From Pachyseris speciosa (taxonomy: Eukaryota; Cnidaria; Anthozoa; Scleractinia; Pachyseridae): 64,000 nucleotides of DNA. Under the pieces are notes generated by a model, which saw only the letters and a program-made list of their open reading frames with translations, was not told the DNA's origin and did not search any database. Both the position numbers and the translations under genes were made by a program. This document shows positions 24,175 through 35,800 of this stretch, in pieces; position 1 is the first letter of the stretch; each line of letters begins with the position of its first letter. The stretch covers positions 517,501-581,500 of the forward strand of contig JAEMWC010000377.1 in assembly GCA_016490735.1 (NCBI GenBank), given 5' to 3'.

Positions 24175-24407
24175 AAATAAACATTATCAGTTGCTGTAAT
24201 GTAATTTTCATTTATTCATTTATTCATTTTATTTGCCACACTAATTACAAAAATATAGGAAAAGAAGAGAGAAAAAAAAAAGAGGTGGCGAGGAGACCTA
24301 ACAGAAACTATAGGAGCTTATGAGAGGTTAGGCCTCCTCGAACTATGAGCTAGAGCTGTTTCACATCAATTGAAGAAAAGAAGGCGAAAAGTCGAAGATG
24401 GAAAGAT

Positions 24408-27400
24408 TTATAAACTGTTTTCATACTTACTCAATAATTTAATCTTCAGTTTTTTCTTAAAAGAGGAGAGGGATTGAGAGTTGATGATCTTGTTGTCAAG
24501 TGAATTAAAAAACTTAGGCCCTTGAAAAAAGGGCGAGAACTTTTTCGTGTTTGTACGACAAAACGGTAGACGGTAGGCCTGGGAATTTCTTGTATTGTAA
24601 GAGTGGAATTGATTGCTTTGAGAGAAATTGTTATTAAACTTTGGAGGTAAGAATGAATTTTTGCAAGAATACATAAATTGGCCCAGTTGAAGCAAATGGA
24701 TATCATTAAATTTTAGTATACCGAGGTCCTTAAAGATGGGGTCAGTATGAGCATTAAAATGTGATTTATTAATAATTCTAATAATGCGCTTTTGCAGGAT
24801 AACAAGGCGGCGGAGATTAGTTTTATAGGTCGAAGCCCAAACGATATTGCAGTAGTGAAAATAAGGATAAATTAAGGAATAGTAGAGCATACGTAAAGAC
24901 GATTTAGGAAGAAAGAAGCTGCATCTAGATATTATACCGACTGACTTCGCAACTTTACTTGCAACGTGAGATATTTCCGACTTCCAATTTAGGTTTTCAT
25001 CCAAAATTACGCCTAGAAAATTTGTCTCCTTTACTTTAACAATATTTTGATTATCTATACTTATTTGAATATTACAAATTGAACGCTTTTGTCTTGGTTT
25101 AAAGACCATAAATTTAGTCTTTTTAAGATTTAGAGAAAGCTTGTTTGCTTTAAACCAGATTGACAGTTTGTCCATCTCCAAGTTTAACATATCTGAGAGA
25201 TAGTTCAGATCTTTATGTGACATGAATACATTGGTATCGTCAGCGAACAATATCAGATTTAATAGATTAGAAGCATTGTTGATGTCGTTAATGTACAGTA
25301 AGAAAAATAGTGGTCCGAGGATGGAACCCTGAGGGACCCCACAAGAGATTTCATTTCTTAACGAACGGTGGCCATTATATTCAACATATTGCTTTCTGTT
25401 TGAAAAGTAACTTCTTATCCAGTCCAGCGCTAAGCCACGAATACCGTAATGTTCGAGTTTATCAAAAAGGATGATATGATTTACAGTGTCAAAGGCTTTT
25501 GAGAGGTCAAGAAAAATACCTACGGAAAATTCACCTCGGTCAAAGGCAGTGGAGATCTTATCATGCAAGTCGATTAGCGCGAGTGCAGTGGAATGATTTT
25601 TCCTGAAGCCGTATTGGTTACTACAGAGGATGTTGAAGTTCATCAGATATTGCATTAAACGATTGTAGATAACTCTTTCAAAGAATTTTGAAAAGCTGGG
25701 AAGCACCGAGATAGGTCGGTAGTTGGTGAAAAGCGACTGATCATCAGATTTAAAAATAGGTATCACGCGAGCGATTTTCATTTCATCGGGAACAATACCA
25801 TGCTGGATTGACAAGTTTATGATATGGGTGAGTGGTTCAGAAACAAGTAGAATGGACTCCTTAATGACTGTCATTGGAATCTGGTCGTAGCCAGCTGCTT
25901 TGCCTGGAAGAAAAGTTTTCGCAATCTCAGTGATCTCATCTTGAGTTGTAGGGTTGAAGAATATTGACTGTGTAAAGGAACCATTAAGAAAACAACGCTG
26001 TGAAGCTGACGACTGTATACCCCTTGCTAAATTAGGACCGATGCTTGAAAAATAACTACAAAACTTGTTGGCAATTTCGACAGGATCAGTAACTTCACGA
26101 TTATCAGCTTTAAATGTTGAGCATCTATTGGAATTTCTTTTGCTTCTGTTTAGGATTTCATTTAAAACTTTCCAAGTAGCACGAGTATTAGATTGAACGT
26201 TATTCAATTTCTCCTCGTAGTATAGACGTTTTGCTGTCCGCAGAGAATGATTTAATTTGTTTTTATAACTTGTAAACTGATTGACGATCCATTGTTGGAT
26301 TTCGCAGATATTTTATAAAGCCTATTTTTCTTCCTAATACACTTGATAAGCGCATTGGATAGCCACGGTTTATTTAAACGGCACTGTTTTCTAGTTAATT
26401 TTTTTACAGGGAAGCACACATTATAACTTTCAGAATACTTCTTTATAAAGCTATTATACGCGTTTTTGGGGTCATGATAACCATCAAGGGAGGACCAGGT
26501 AATTTGTTTTAGCGTTTCGAGAAAACTCGCTAAGTTTTCTTTATTATTGTCTCGAATGACCACTGGGTCATGAGCGTGGCTGTTGGAAGAGTCATTATTT
26601 GAATGAATCGAAAAAACAGGTAAGTGATCAGAGATATCAGTAATCAATAAACCACTTCTCGAGTGATCAAAAAATGTGTTTGCGAAAATGTTATCTAGCA
26701 ATGTTGCGGTGTGAGAAGTTATTCGGGTGGGACGTGTTATCATGGGAAAAAACATATACGAGTGCAATCCATCAAGGAATTCGCCAGTGTTTTGGTGATG
26801 TTGAAAGTTAATTAAATTCAAATTGAAATCACCCATAATAAAACATATTTTGTTCTCTCTAGAGATTTTCGCTAACAAATCATTGTGTTTTGACACAAAG
26901 TCACCAACTCTCTGATTAGGTGGCCTGTAAATAACACCACCAATAATATTTTTCCCATGGGGTCTTGATATTTCAATAAACAAAGATTCTGCAACATCAA
27001 TATCGTCAAAACTCAAGTCAGCGCGAATTTTAAAATCGAGATTGTCAGAAATATATAAGCCAACACCACCACCAGTTCTATTTGGGCGATGTTTGTGAAT
27101 AAAATTGAAACCATCTATGTCTACTGAATGGGAATAATCATTTAGCCAAGTCTCAGAAACGCCAATTAAAGAGAACTTAATATTCAAGCATGTCAAAAGA
27201 ATAGAAAGGCTGTTTAGATTACGTTGAAGACTACGAATATTTAGGTGTAGAAGCGAAAAATCTTCATCACATAAATTATCATTTCTCAACATTTCGTTAA
27301 ATTTATCTTCAATGTAGTAATCACAATGGACGTCGTCTGTGCAGAAATTAACATCAGGATCTATATCGTCAGAACGAGTTAGGGAAAGATTGTGACTTGA

Positions 27401-27540
27401 AAATAAAGGATCGGAATTTAGGCTGGAAAGTGTGTCGGATCATAACGGACCGGGCCATGTTGAAGTTCGTAAATTGCAAGGTTAAAACTATAATCGTCTA
27501 AAGCATTAAAAGGTAAAGTGTGATCAGGAATCGAAGCCAT
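24408..27540 (-). pseudogene. LINE ORF2 (endonuclease plus reverse transcriptase), left copy
   Basis: Compared with the intact 1045-codon copy at 50445-53582, this copy lost one base near 27435 and two pairs of bases near 26260-26315. Its endonuclease part (27292-26252) and RT part (26207-24408) are therefore in different frames. Motifs remain: GDFNLNLINF, SDHLPVF, FLDLSKAFDTVN, GVPQGSILGP and FADDTNVF. Downstream of about 25990 the protein is identical to the right copy. Confidence 0.9.
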
Positions 27541-27615
27541 GGCTAATAAATAATAAACATATAAATACGTACTATAAATATTATAGAAAGCTAAAGCACA
27601 AAACTACACAGCTAC

Positions 27616-28440
27616 TTAACTGGGACGCTCAATTCTGTCTTTAATAACCAGCCGGTCTAAAACGAAATAGGCTATTTTCCCGTTTCTTCTCGCTTCTTCA
27701 AACTTAGGACGCTGCTCTTCCCTCTTGTCAAGGGTTTCTTGTGCCAGGTCTTCATTAACAAAAATTCCAGGGGGCTTGATTCTCCTTGCACTTCTGATGA
27801 TCTGTTCTTTTTGCTTCCAATCGCGGAGGCGACAAACGAAGGTCCTTGGACGTCTTACGGAGCCAGTTGTAGCATTTGCTCTTCTGCCGACTCGATGAGC
27901 CCGCTCGATATCCGGTTCTTCATCGAGGTTAAGCTTCTCTTTGAGTATCTCCTTTACTTTGGTTTCGGTGTTGTCCCAAGTTTCTGCTTCTTCTTCTCGA
28001 ATGCCGTCTATTCGAATATTACTCCTTCTACTTTGGTTCTCCAGATATTCGATCTTATCAGTGTGGTAATCGAGGGAACCACACATCTTTTCAATCTCTT
28101 CTTCGACCTCATGCAGTCGGGATGAGCATGGTTTCAAGTCCTTGATATCTTTCTGGGAGAACTCGAGGCTCACCTTCAAGTCACTAGTATCTTTCTCGTA
28201 AATATCTAGTCTAGCTTTGATTTCTGCGACTTGGCCGATGACGGAATCTAGCCGTGCGTTTACGTTGGCCAACAGTGAGTCGAATAAATTCTTAAACATT
28301 CTTTCTTGCACTTTCAACAACTCCCTCAGTGTCGCCATTGTGACAAGTTCAGATCCCGCGGAATCAGCTCCTTGAGTGCCAGCAGCCTTCGTGGTGCGAG
28401 TTTCAGGCATAGTTAATTTAGTTAGAGTCGTAAATGGCAA
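27616..28440 (-). CDS. LINE ORF1 RNA-binding protein, left copy
   Basis: 274 residues from ATG at 28440, or 28410 for the next Met. It has a coiled-coil region (about 45-125), the L1-ORF1-type RRM signature (YLENQSRRSNIRIDGI, IERAHRVGRR, RPRTFVCRLRDWKQ) and a basic C-terminal domain. It differs from the right copy by about five residues and in its C-terminal end. It would coat LINE RNA. Confidence 0.87.
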   Translation of the reverse strand: MPFTTLTKLTMPETRTTKAAGTQGADSAGSELVTMATLRELLKVQERMFKNLFDSLLANVNARLDSVIGQVAEIKARLDIYEKDTSDLKVSLEFSQKDIKDLKPCSSRLHEVEEEIEKMCGSLDYHTDKIEYLENQSRRSNIRIDGIREEEAETWDNTETKVKEILKEKLNLDEEPDIERAHRVGRRANATTGSVRRPRTFVCRLRDWKQKEQIIRSARRIKPPGIFVNEDLAQETLDKREEQRPKFEEARRNGKIAYFVLDRLVIKDRIERPS

Positions 28441-28544
28441 ATAGCGATAACAAAAATTGAGTGTAAAACAAGATTCACTAAGAAATTAATGCAATTATCG
28501 CGGAGTAAAGAAAGTACGACCGTACGCCACTCTTCGCTTCACTC

Positions 28545-30011
28545 TTCGCTTCCATCTTGGGATGCTATGTTAAAAATGACTAATATAAAACTGGAATTGA
28601 TGACTGATATTAATATGTTTCAGTTTATTGAAAAAGGTATGCGTGGGGGAATCAGTTATATTGCCAATCGATATGGAAAAGCAAACAATAAGTACATGAA
28701 AGAGTATGATGAGAAGGCGCCCTCAAAATACATCATGTATCTGGATGCTAATAATTTGTATGGTTGGGCCATGTCACAGTTTCTTCCAACGGGAGGCTTT
28801 AGATGGTTGACTGATAAAAAAATTGATAAAATAGACTTGGCTAAGTACAAGGAAGATAGCAACAAGGGTTTCATACTTGAAGTTGATCTTGAATATAATA
28901 AAGAATTACACGATCTTCATAATGATTACCCACTTGGGCCTGAAAAGATTAAATTAACTGAAAGCATGCTATCTGACTATTGTAAAAAAAAAAAAGCAGA
29001 CAAATACAATATATCAACTGGTTTAGTTCATAAACTCATTCCAACACTGAACAACAAAGAGAAGTATGTACTTCATTATAGAAACCTACAACTATATACA
29101 GATCTTGGATTGAAAGTTACAAAAGCTCATAGAGTATTAGAATTCAATCAGTCTCCTTGGTTGAAACAATATATTGATTTCAATACAGTAAAAAGAACTA
29201 ATGCTAAAAATGCTTTTGAGAAAGACTTCTTCAAACTAATGAACAACAGTGTATTCGGAAAAACGATGGAAAACTTGAGAAAGAGAGTTGATGTTAAATT
29301 GGTTACTGATGAAAAAAAATTGTTGAAAATGACATCTAAACCAACATTTGTCAGCAGTAAGATATTCAATGAAAATCTTTTGGCGGTGCATAAGATTAAA
29401 GAAACACTTTTCCCCAACAGGCCGGCATATGTGGGAATGTGTATCTTGGATTTAAGCAAAACGCTGATGTATGATTTTCGTTACAACTACATCAAAAATA
29501 AGTATGGAGATAAAGCTAAATTATTATTCACAGACACGAATAGCTTAACTTATGAAATCGAAGCTGATGATGTTTACCAAGATTTTTGGAAAGACAGAAA
29601 CATGTATGACAACAGCGACTATCCCGAAAACAATCAGTTCTTCGATAAAACCAACAAAAAAGTGATTGGTGAATTCAAGGATGAGGCTACTGGTATTCCA
29701 ATCATAGAATTCATTGGTTTAAGATCTAAGATGTACAGCTATACAAAAGATAACCTGAAAGTGGTAAAACTGCTAAGGGTATCAAAAAAATTGTTATAAA
29801 AAATGATATTCAACATGAAAATTACAAACAAACGCTGTTTGAGAATAAACAGTTGTATCATAGAATGAAAACCATAAGGAGTCAAAGCCATCAGTTGGGA
29901 TCTTATGAAATTAATAAAGTTTCACTCAGCTGTTTTGATGACAAAAGATATATTCTAAAAAATGGCATAGATAGTTTGGCTTATGGACATTATAATAGCC
30001 GGAAACAATAA
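28545..30011 (+). pseudogene. polB: Polinton-type family B DNA polymerase, palm half
   Basis: Open from the junction with the LINE, with the first recognisable polymerase residues SWDAMLKM. Motif A is YLDANNLYGWAM (about 28737), motif B is KDFFKLMNNSVFGKTMENL (about 29223), and the motif C region is FTDTNSL (about 29529). The family has DTDS, so the second catalytic Asp is Asn here. A one-base shift near 29758 moves the C-terminus, which ends in the usual YGHY segment, into another frame. The exonuclease and terminal-protein regions are missing, cut off at the arm boundary. It is inactive as it stands. Confidence 0.88.
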
Positions 30012-30080
30012 ATAGTTTTGGCTACCAAATAGCAAAATAGTGTATGAGAACACTAACCTCTTTATTATATATAGGTTAGA

Positions 30081-30167
30081 TTATTTTCCTCTACGTGATA
30101 AATATAATTTGCTTTCTTCCATATGTTTGGTTATTTCGTAAATTAAATCTTCAAAACAATTGCTCAT
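30081..30167 (-). CDS. short open frame between BRO and PolB
   Basis: 28 codons from ATG at 30167, directly after the BRO stop and ahead of a copy of the TCTAACCTATATATAAT motif (30062-30082) that lies in the gap between convergent genes. It may be translated or may be spacer. No family is recognised. Confidence 0.25.
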   Translation of the reverse strand: MSNCFEDLIYEITKHMEESKLYLSRRGK

Positions 30168-30174
30168 GATGTAT

Positions 30175-30851
30175 TTACACTTGTTTTTTTTCATATAACT
30201 GCTTCATATTTGTTTGTTTATCCGACACTTGGTACACACCTGTTGGACTTTTAAATTCAAGACACAAAGCATTGTATTTTCTAGTTGGGTTCATCAACAT
30301 CAAATCATATTGTCCAGCCATATATCCTTTGTTATAACTTTTGATTCTCATATTCGAGCTTATTTGATTTTCACCAAGACCAGCAATCATTAAAGCATCT
30401 TCATATTTTTTTCTGATAAATGATACAATCTTGTAGTGTAAATCGTTTTCATTTTCAATCAATAGCATATTATTGTTTCTGTCGTTGAACTGCTTGTAAT
30501 ATCCTTGCTTTCTGATTGATGGTAATACTTTTGATGTAACCCAATGTTTAAATTTTTCAGCTTCTTGTTTTTTGGATGATAATAAAAGTGAATAAAATCC
30601 TGATTCGTTTATGAAGAAACATTTGAAAGTTTTTTCAACCGTCTCAGCACGAGGGACCGTTTTGGTCCCCCGTGAATCAGTGGCCTCAGCACGAGGGACC
30701 GTTTTGGTCCCCCGTGAATTTGTGATTACTTTGAGTTCTCTCAAGATTTTATCATCAGATACAACATGATTTCTTTTCTATCATCAAGATAACAATCTAT
30801 TGATACATCTAATTCTTTATTACTATAGGAATATTTTTGCATACACATCAT
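30175..30851 (-). pseudogene. BRO-N domain protein fused to a PD-(D/E)XK-like nuclease
   Basis: The start after the leader motif is ATG at 30851. The first 20-odd codons (MQKYSYSNKELDVSID) match a BRO-N beginning. A frame change near 30780 leads to the long frame that ends at 30175. It holds the BRO-N core (FFINESGFYSLLL, FKHWVTSKVLPSIRKQGYY), then GQYDLMLMN...ALCLEFKSPTG, an Asp/Glu-x-Lys arrangement like small VRR-type nucleases. A 42-bp in-frame tandem duplication repeats the SRGTKTVPRAE segment. BRO proteins bind DNA in large DNA viruses; the nuclease role is inferred. Confidence 0.7.
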
Positions 30852-30874
30852 ATATTATATATAAGTTAGATAAT
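30852..30874 (-). promoter_or_regulatory. viral leader/promoter motif before BRO
   Basis: Sense sequence TTATCTAACTTATATATAAT lies just before the ATG pair at 30851. It is a variant of the motif described at 44200. Confidence 0.55.
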
Positions 30875-30891
30875 TTTTTTCACATATCTTT

Positions 30892-31563
30892 TCAATCTCT
30901 GAATGGGATCCAACTATTGACATCATCACTATATCCCTTCCACTTTACTAAAGCTTTTTTCTTCTTGTAATCTCTTCGAATGACTTTATCAATACGGAAA
31001 ACATTTTGTTTGGCTTTTAATAATTCAGGTTCATAAAAACTACCTTCAATATCTTCACCTCTAAGATCTTTTAGTTTGTATGTGATTGGATTAGTGTATT
31101 GGATCTTATCTATTATGAATAATTCTTCAGTCCAGTTTGGAGTGTAACCTTTATCAAAAGTCTTTCTTTTGTATTTACTAATTCGAACTTTGTCACCAAC
31201 TTTAAATTTTGGTTTATGTTGTAATGTTTCCATTTCACCGTATAAATTAAAATACACTATTCCTTCATTCTTTTTCTTTGAAGCCTCTGTGGGTGTCATC
31301 TTTGTACTTGAATGTTTTGTAATGTTGTACTGTTTTAATATTTTAGGTAATATGTCTATGTACTGTGTGTTGCCTTGGACAGTGAACTGCTTCCACATCT
31401 TGGACTTCATTGTTCTATTCCATCTTTCAACCACTGAGGACTCTTCTTCATTCTCGGTTGAGTACATATGTATCTCATTTTTCTCTAGCAAGTCCTTCAA
31501 GTGTTTGTTATAAAACTCTTTACCTTTATCAACCCATAAATATTGTGGTTTTCTATCTCTGAA
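30892..31563 (-). pseudogene. viral integrase, C-terminal two thirds (rve core end and chromodomain)
   Basis: Begins at the target duplication of the MULE (31555-31563, coding Phe-Arg-Asp) and continues KPQYLWVDKGKEF with the second catalytic Asp. Then come STENEEESSVVERWNRT with the Glu, an SH3-like KFKVGDKVRISKYK block, and a C-terminal chromodomain (ALVKWKGYSDDVNSWIPF). The first Asp lies in the other part at 41114-41401. All three catalytic residues are present across the two parts. The reading frame would be continuous if the MULE and one duplication copy were absent. Integrase inserts the viral genome, and the chromodomain may guide it to chromatin marks. Confidence 0.9.
31555..31563. 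repeat. 9-bp target duplication, left
   Basis: ATCTCTGAA, identical to 41114-41122. A perfect 9-bp duplication is usual for Mutator-like transposition. Confidence 0.9.
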
Positions 31564-31645
31564 GGGTTGGTACAAAACGTGGACCCCCTTCTGGACCCCC
31601 TTCTGGACCCCTTCTGGACCCCCTTCTGGACCCCCTTCTGGACAG
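31564..31645 (+). repeat. MULE left terminal inverted repeat with short 12-bp array
   Basis: The 19-bp terminal sequence is followed by about five units of TTCTGGACCCCC, then a C-rich run. The right end has about twelve units. The units keep multiples of three closely enough to look like an open frame of Gly-Val-Gln-Lys repeats, which is not a protein. Confidence 0.88.
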
Positions 31646-32894
31646 CCCCCCCCCACCCCTCCCCTCCTCGTCCATATAAGCAAACTTTTATTAACCGGTA
31701 CAGTGCAGTGCGCTACAGCTTGCGAGATCTTCAACTTATCTTCATTTTTTTGCTCAAACATCTGCCTGAATCGTATATCGAGTGTTAAAAATGGTATCAT
31801 TAATGATAATTCTTTAGTGTGTCATTTCTTTGTGCACCTACCTGGATACAAGTTTCAAACCTTTCGGTCTATCCCGCTATCCGCCATTTTGATTACATCA
31901 TTGTATGCTTTCGTCTACTACCGCTGACCAAAAATATCGTGAACATCCACACACGTCTTCAGAGTTGAAGGTAAGTAAAAGAATTTTTCTTATTTCGCAT
32001 CAGTGCAATCTCCACATTTCTGAGTTCATCGCTACACAATCGTGACATTATCCTTTCAAAGAACACCAAAGAGATTTTGCATAAGGCATATTTTTCGCGT
32101 TTTGCACGATTAACATCACGATATTAAAATCACAATCTCTAGTCATAGCGCTTACCTAAGATTTGAAGAAGATATTGCCACCGCCGTTGTTTTTCAATAG
32201 TCTTTTATGCTAAACATGAAGAATGTCATTAAATTTCATTTGTGAATTTTGTAAGGGATAAAAGGTGAACAGAGGGAAGGCAGTTAATGCAAAAACATTT
32301 TCTTTTGTCTCGGCAACAACTATGGCCGCTGGTCACGCGACTGAAAACACTCTATCTGCTGGTAATCAAAACAATTTAATATTCAAATTAACAACAACTT
32401 GTTTTAATTATTTCTAAAAACATCATAACAACAACTTCTTTTAATTATTTCTAAAAACATCATATAGACGTTATTCATAAATGGCTGCCAATTCATTATT
32501 CTTTTGTCGTTGTGCAAATTAGGCTACCAAACCTCGTTACCATGTACTAAATTAAAAAGAATTCTTGCACTAATATGAGGCTTGGTAGGCTAATTAGCAC
32601 AATAACAAAGGAAAAATAAAACAGCTGCCATTTATGAATAAGGTCTATAAAGAGAGTTTTTTGCTTGTAAAGGGCTATCAACGTGGTTTACAGTGTTTTT
32701 AAAGTATTTCATACCAACATTCATGTGGATTTTTTCTTCAACACAACATTACTAAATTAGTTTAGTATTGTTAAACATAACATGTATTTTTGGCATACTG
32801 TAGGATGTCTCTTTTCACATCCAGAAACAAAGTGCTGTGACCAAGTTCTCTTAATTTTCATATAACCGAGCTTTCAAAAACAGTTTTCTTCAAA
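31646..32894. other. MULE 3' noncoding region with a MITE
   Basis: No gene is seen apart from the MITE listed at 32463. Two direct copies of a roughly 36-bp sequence with TTTTAATTATTTCTAAAAAC lie at about 32391-32463. Confidence 0.5.
32463..32649. mobile_element. small MITE with long inverted ends
   Basis: Ends TATAGACGTTATTCATAAAT and, inverted from the right, TATAGACCTTATTCATAAAT continue into imperfect inverted repeats of about 75 bp (GGCTACCAAACCTC / GAGGCTTGGTAGGC). TA-type flanks suggest a Tc1/mariner-like family. No coding capacity. Confidence 0.65.
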
Positions 32895-35800
32895 TCATTG
32901 TAACCGTAAAACCAAGAAATTTCTTAGTTGATCAGTTAGAGTATAAGGTAATGATAAGTGAACACTATTTGGTTGGAAGTTTGGATTTCTTCCAACAATA
33001 CACTGTCGGTTTACATGGTAATGCTTGTTTTCAAACTTTTTGATCCACTGGTTTGTCTTTGATACGAAGAAATAATCCTCCTCTTTGTGCCTTAGGCAAT
33101 ACTGTGAGTCAAAATTCTGTACAGACACGTCAACAGCTACTTGAGATTGAGGACCACCCTTCAGATCGCCCCTGCAACCTGCACACTTTCGGATGTTTCC
33201 GCTTATTTCAATAAGCTCTACTGGGGTCCTCTCAGTTGGACGAACTACTGGCTTCTCTGGTCTTGGAGTGCTGACACGAGTAAATTTCACCTTTAATTCG
33301 TTACCATCGCAAGACTGAGCTGAGTATTGTAACTGGGAACAGTCTGGAGGAATATCTCTTAGCAATTCTCCCAAGGTTGCCCTCTGTGTGAGTATAACAG
33401 ATTCTTTTGTTTTATTCCTTTTTCTAGTGGTGCGGCCAGGTTTCTTCCCAGCATGACGGCTTACATTTGCCATTGATGCTGCAGTTAAATTACTTGTGTT
33501 GTTCTTTGATAGGTACAGTGTAACGAAGCAATTGAGGTCATGGTTATCAGCCGCTGCAGCCAGCGAATGAGAACATAAATTGTGAGTCTTGTATTGGAGG
33601 CATGGGGTGCTGCAAACATATTTATGTTCATCTACACACTTAATGACGTGCGGCTGACTTCCTGACTCACTTGGCACTATACGGGACTTGTGTCCGTGGA
33701 AACCTTGACGGATATTCCCATTGAGTATTCTCTCTACTTTGACTTTCAAGGCATCTACTTGTTCAGTGGGGAACTTTTCGGTTAGCCTGTGAAGTTCTCT
33801 TGTGACAGAATCAGTTGAAACTTCCTCATTGTCAAGAGGGTTCATTGGAACATCTGCGACACCGTCAAGAAGCTGCCTTCGTCTAGATCGACTCAATGCC
33901 CAAAAGTTTGGTGGCATTTTTGCAGCATCGTACTCGTCCTTTAAGACGTATGGACCTGACATTTCTGTAAATGCTTTGCCAATATCGTGACGTTGTTTCA
34001 TGACAAATCCGCGGATGTCACTGACGACCTGTGAGACATCTTTCCTCTTATTTTCCATCCAGGTTTTCAGGGACGCATTCATTGCTTCAGGGCAATTGTT
34101 GTCAAACATCATTTCCTCTATACCAACTTCTTGGAGCAGACTCGGTCGACAGTGATGGTACAGTATTTCAGCCTTGTTCTTCTCGAAATACAGGAAGAAT
34201 TTAGCATCTTCTGGAAGCTTTTTCTTTCTCCTTTCTCCTACCTCCAAATGGTTCCACTTCACTTTGAGTTTCTCGAAATACAGGAAGAATTTAGCATCTT
34301 CTGGAAGCTTTTTCTTTCTCCTTTCTCCCACCTCCAAATGGTTCCACTTCACTTTGAGTTTAGAGAGGTTTAAGTCAAACTCAGCACGGCTGGTACAGTC
34401 CACCAGTCCCTGTTGCTGTTTGTCGCCAAATACATCTTTCACAACTGTTCGGTAGAAGCTGTCAGACACATGTAAATCCGATTTGATCTTGTGCTCAATG
34501 TTTCTCACAATATGTGTTTGACATAAAAAGCCAACTGCAAAAGGAAATTCCAACTCTAACGCCTTGATAAGGGCACTTTCACCATCTGAACCGTACGCCT
34601 TTAGTGTGCTTCGTAACTCTGGGCAGGCATTTGTCATCTTTTGAAAAAGTGACTGGTAAGTTTCCCGATTTTTTCTGGTGCAGATCATGACTGGTCCAAT
34701 CAGGACAGGTTCTTTACCAATCTCTCGAGATCGAAGCTGCAAATGTCTGTAGGTGGTAACCACAACATAAAAGTTTCCTATGTCAAACGTCATGTCAACA
34801 CAAAGAGGGGAATTGATATTGTTGTCATTTGTGCAGAAGTTGGCAATGTCAGACATCTGTTCATTTGTAAAGAGAATAATGGTTGGGCAATTATCTTCAA
34901 CAGACACTCCTTGGATAAATTTCTTTTCTTCATTGTACTGCATAGTGATAACCTCACTTATAGGATCTGCTGGTTTTGGATTGATTTTGCTTCGTATGTA
35001 TTTTCCTTGGCGTTCATTTCGTGGGAGAGATGACTGAGATGCTGCCATGAATCCTCCAGACCCTTCTTCAACAGTATGAACAGCTCGCTTGATGCTGCCT
35101 TGCTCTTTTACAGCTGCCGTTAACTTTTCTAGGGTGCTCTTTTTCGTCGGTATGAAAGGAAGGCCACCCTTCGAGTTTCCGTGTGGTTTGTTCACCACTG
35201 TATGTGGTTCAGCATCAAAACGATATTGCACGAGAGCAAAGGGATATGTTTCACCATCAGGATTACGAAATGTTATTACGAGTCTGTGAAAATCAGGGGC
35301 AGAATCATGCACAAACCTATGTCGTTGGACTCTATAAACATCTCTAGAACAGTCACTTGGGTCAGCAATGACTTGCCCATCTTCATCAAAAGATACTTTG
35401 TATTTCTTCTCCCGTGCACCACTGGTTGCATTCCAGCGATGATCGTCCTGCCAATCATCTCTTATCTGAAGCATGTCAACTATAAGTACCTTATTTGTGA
35501 CTACTCAGACTGGCAAGGCTTTAAGGGCTCTTGGTTTACAGTCGGGTCCTAAAAGCATTTTTAAAGCTGAAACATTATCAATCACATCTGTCCCATAATG
35601 AGGACCAGCGGTTTTCCTGTAAGTGAGAAGGAACATAAAAAGCAGTCGATATACTTATAATTTTATTATGAATGTTATCACCTAATCCTCCATAAGCACT
35701 ACAAGGGCAATGGCATGATGAAGATTATAATTAGATTGTGAATTTGAGCCAGAGTTGTACTTTCTACTCAAGAAATTCATTTCCAGACAACTAAGTGATT

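Larger units (their letters stand above)
20246..24205 (+). mobile_element. PIF/Harbinger transposon, left copy, truncated
   Basis: It begins with the terminal sequence GATACGAGGACGCGGTGGC preceded by TTAA. It carries the transposase (plus strand), an inserted LINE 3' fragment (22060-23100) and the Myb-like gene (minus strand). Its other end, present in the right arm at 48586, is missing here. Beyond the LINE 5' end at 28541 the sequence becomes viral PolB. Confidence 0.85.
17801..28541 (+). repeat. left arm of the 42-kb inverted repeat
   Basis: 10741 bp matching the reverse complement of 49444-60218. Most of the middle (about 18400-25900) is nearly identical; I noticed only two amino-acid changes in the LINE C-terminal frame. 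The outer about 550 bp differ at roughly a dozen sites, including a lost tandem unit. The LINE 5' half at the inner end differs at about ten sites. Outer edge: TCTTTTGGTCGAGGG. Inner edge: the LINE 5' end fused to the viral PolB gene. No target duplication flanks the outer edges. It could be an inverted segmental duplication, giant terminal repeats of one element, or an assembly join. Confidence 0.9.
24206..28541 (-). mobile_element. L2/CR1-type LINE, left copy (ORF2 damaged)
   Basis: Minus-strand element with ORF1 and ORF2. Its 3' tail of TGAATAAA-type repeats reads on the plus strand at 24207-24235. Its 5' end at about 28541-28548 joins the viral PolB gene. It is the left-arm counterpart of the intact copy at 49444-53784. 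ORF2 has small deletions; ORF1 is open. Confidence 0.9.

Noticed and set aside
30646..30716. Two hairpin-like GAGGGACCGTTTTGGTCCC units as a CRISPR-like or MITE array
   Set aside because: Only two units; they lie in frame in the BRO gene and encode a repeated RGTKTVPR segment, so a coding tandem duplication is simpler.
31564..31800. N-terminal extension of the integrase C-terminal frame
   Set aside because: The sequence beyond 31563 is the MULE terminal repeat; the true upstream part of integrase is at 41114-41401.
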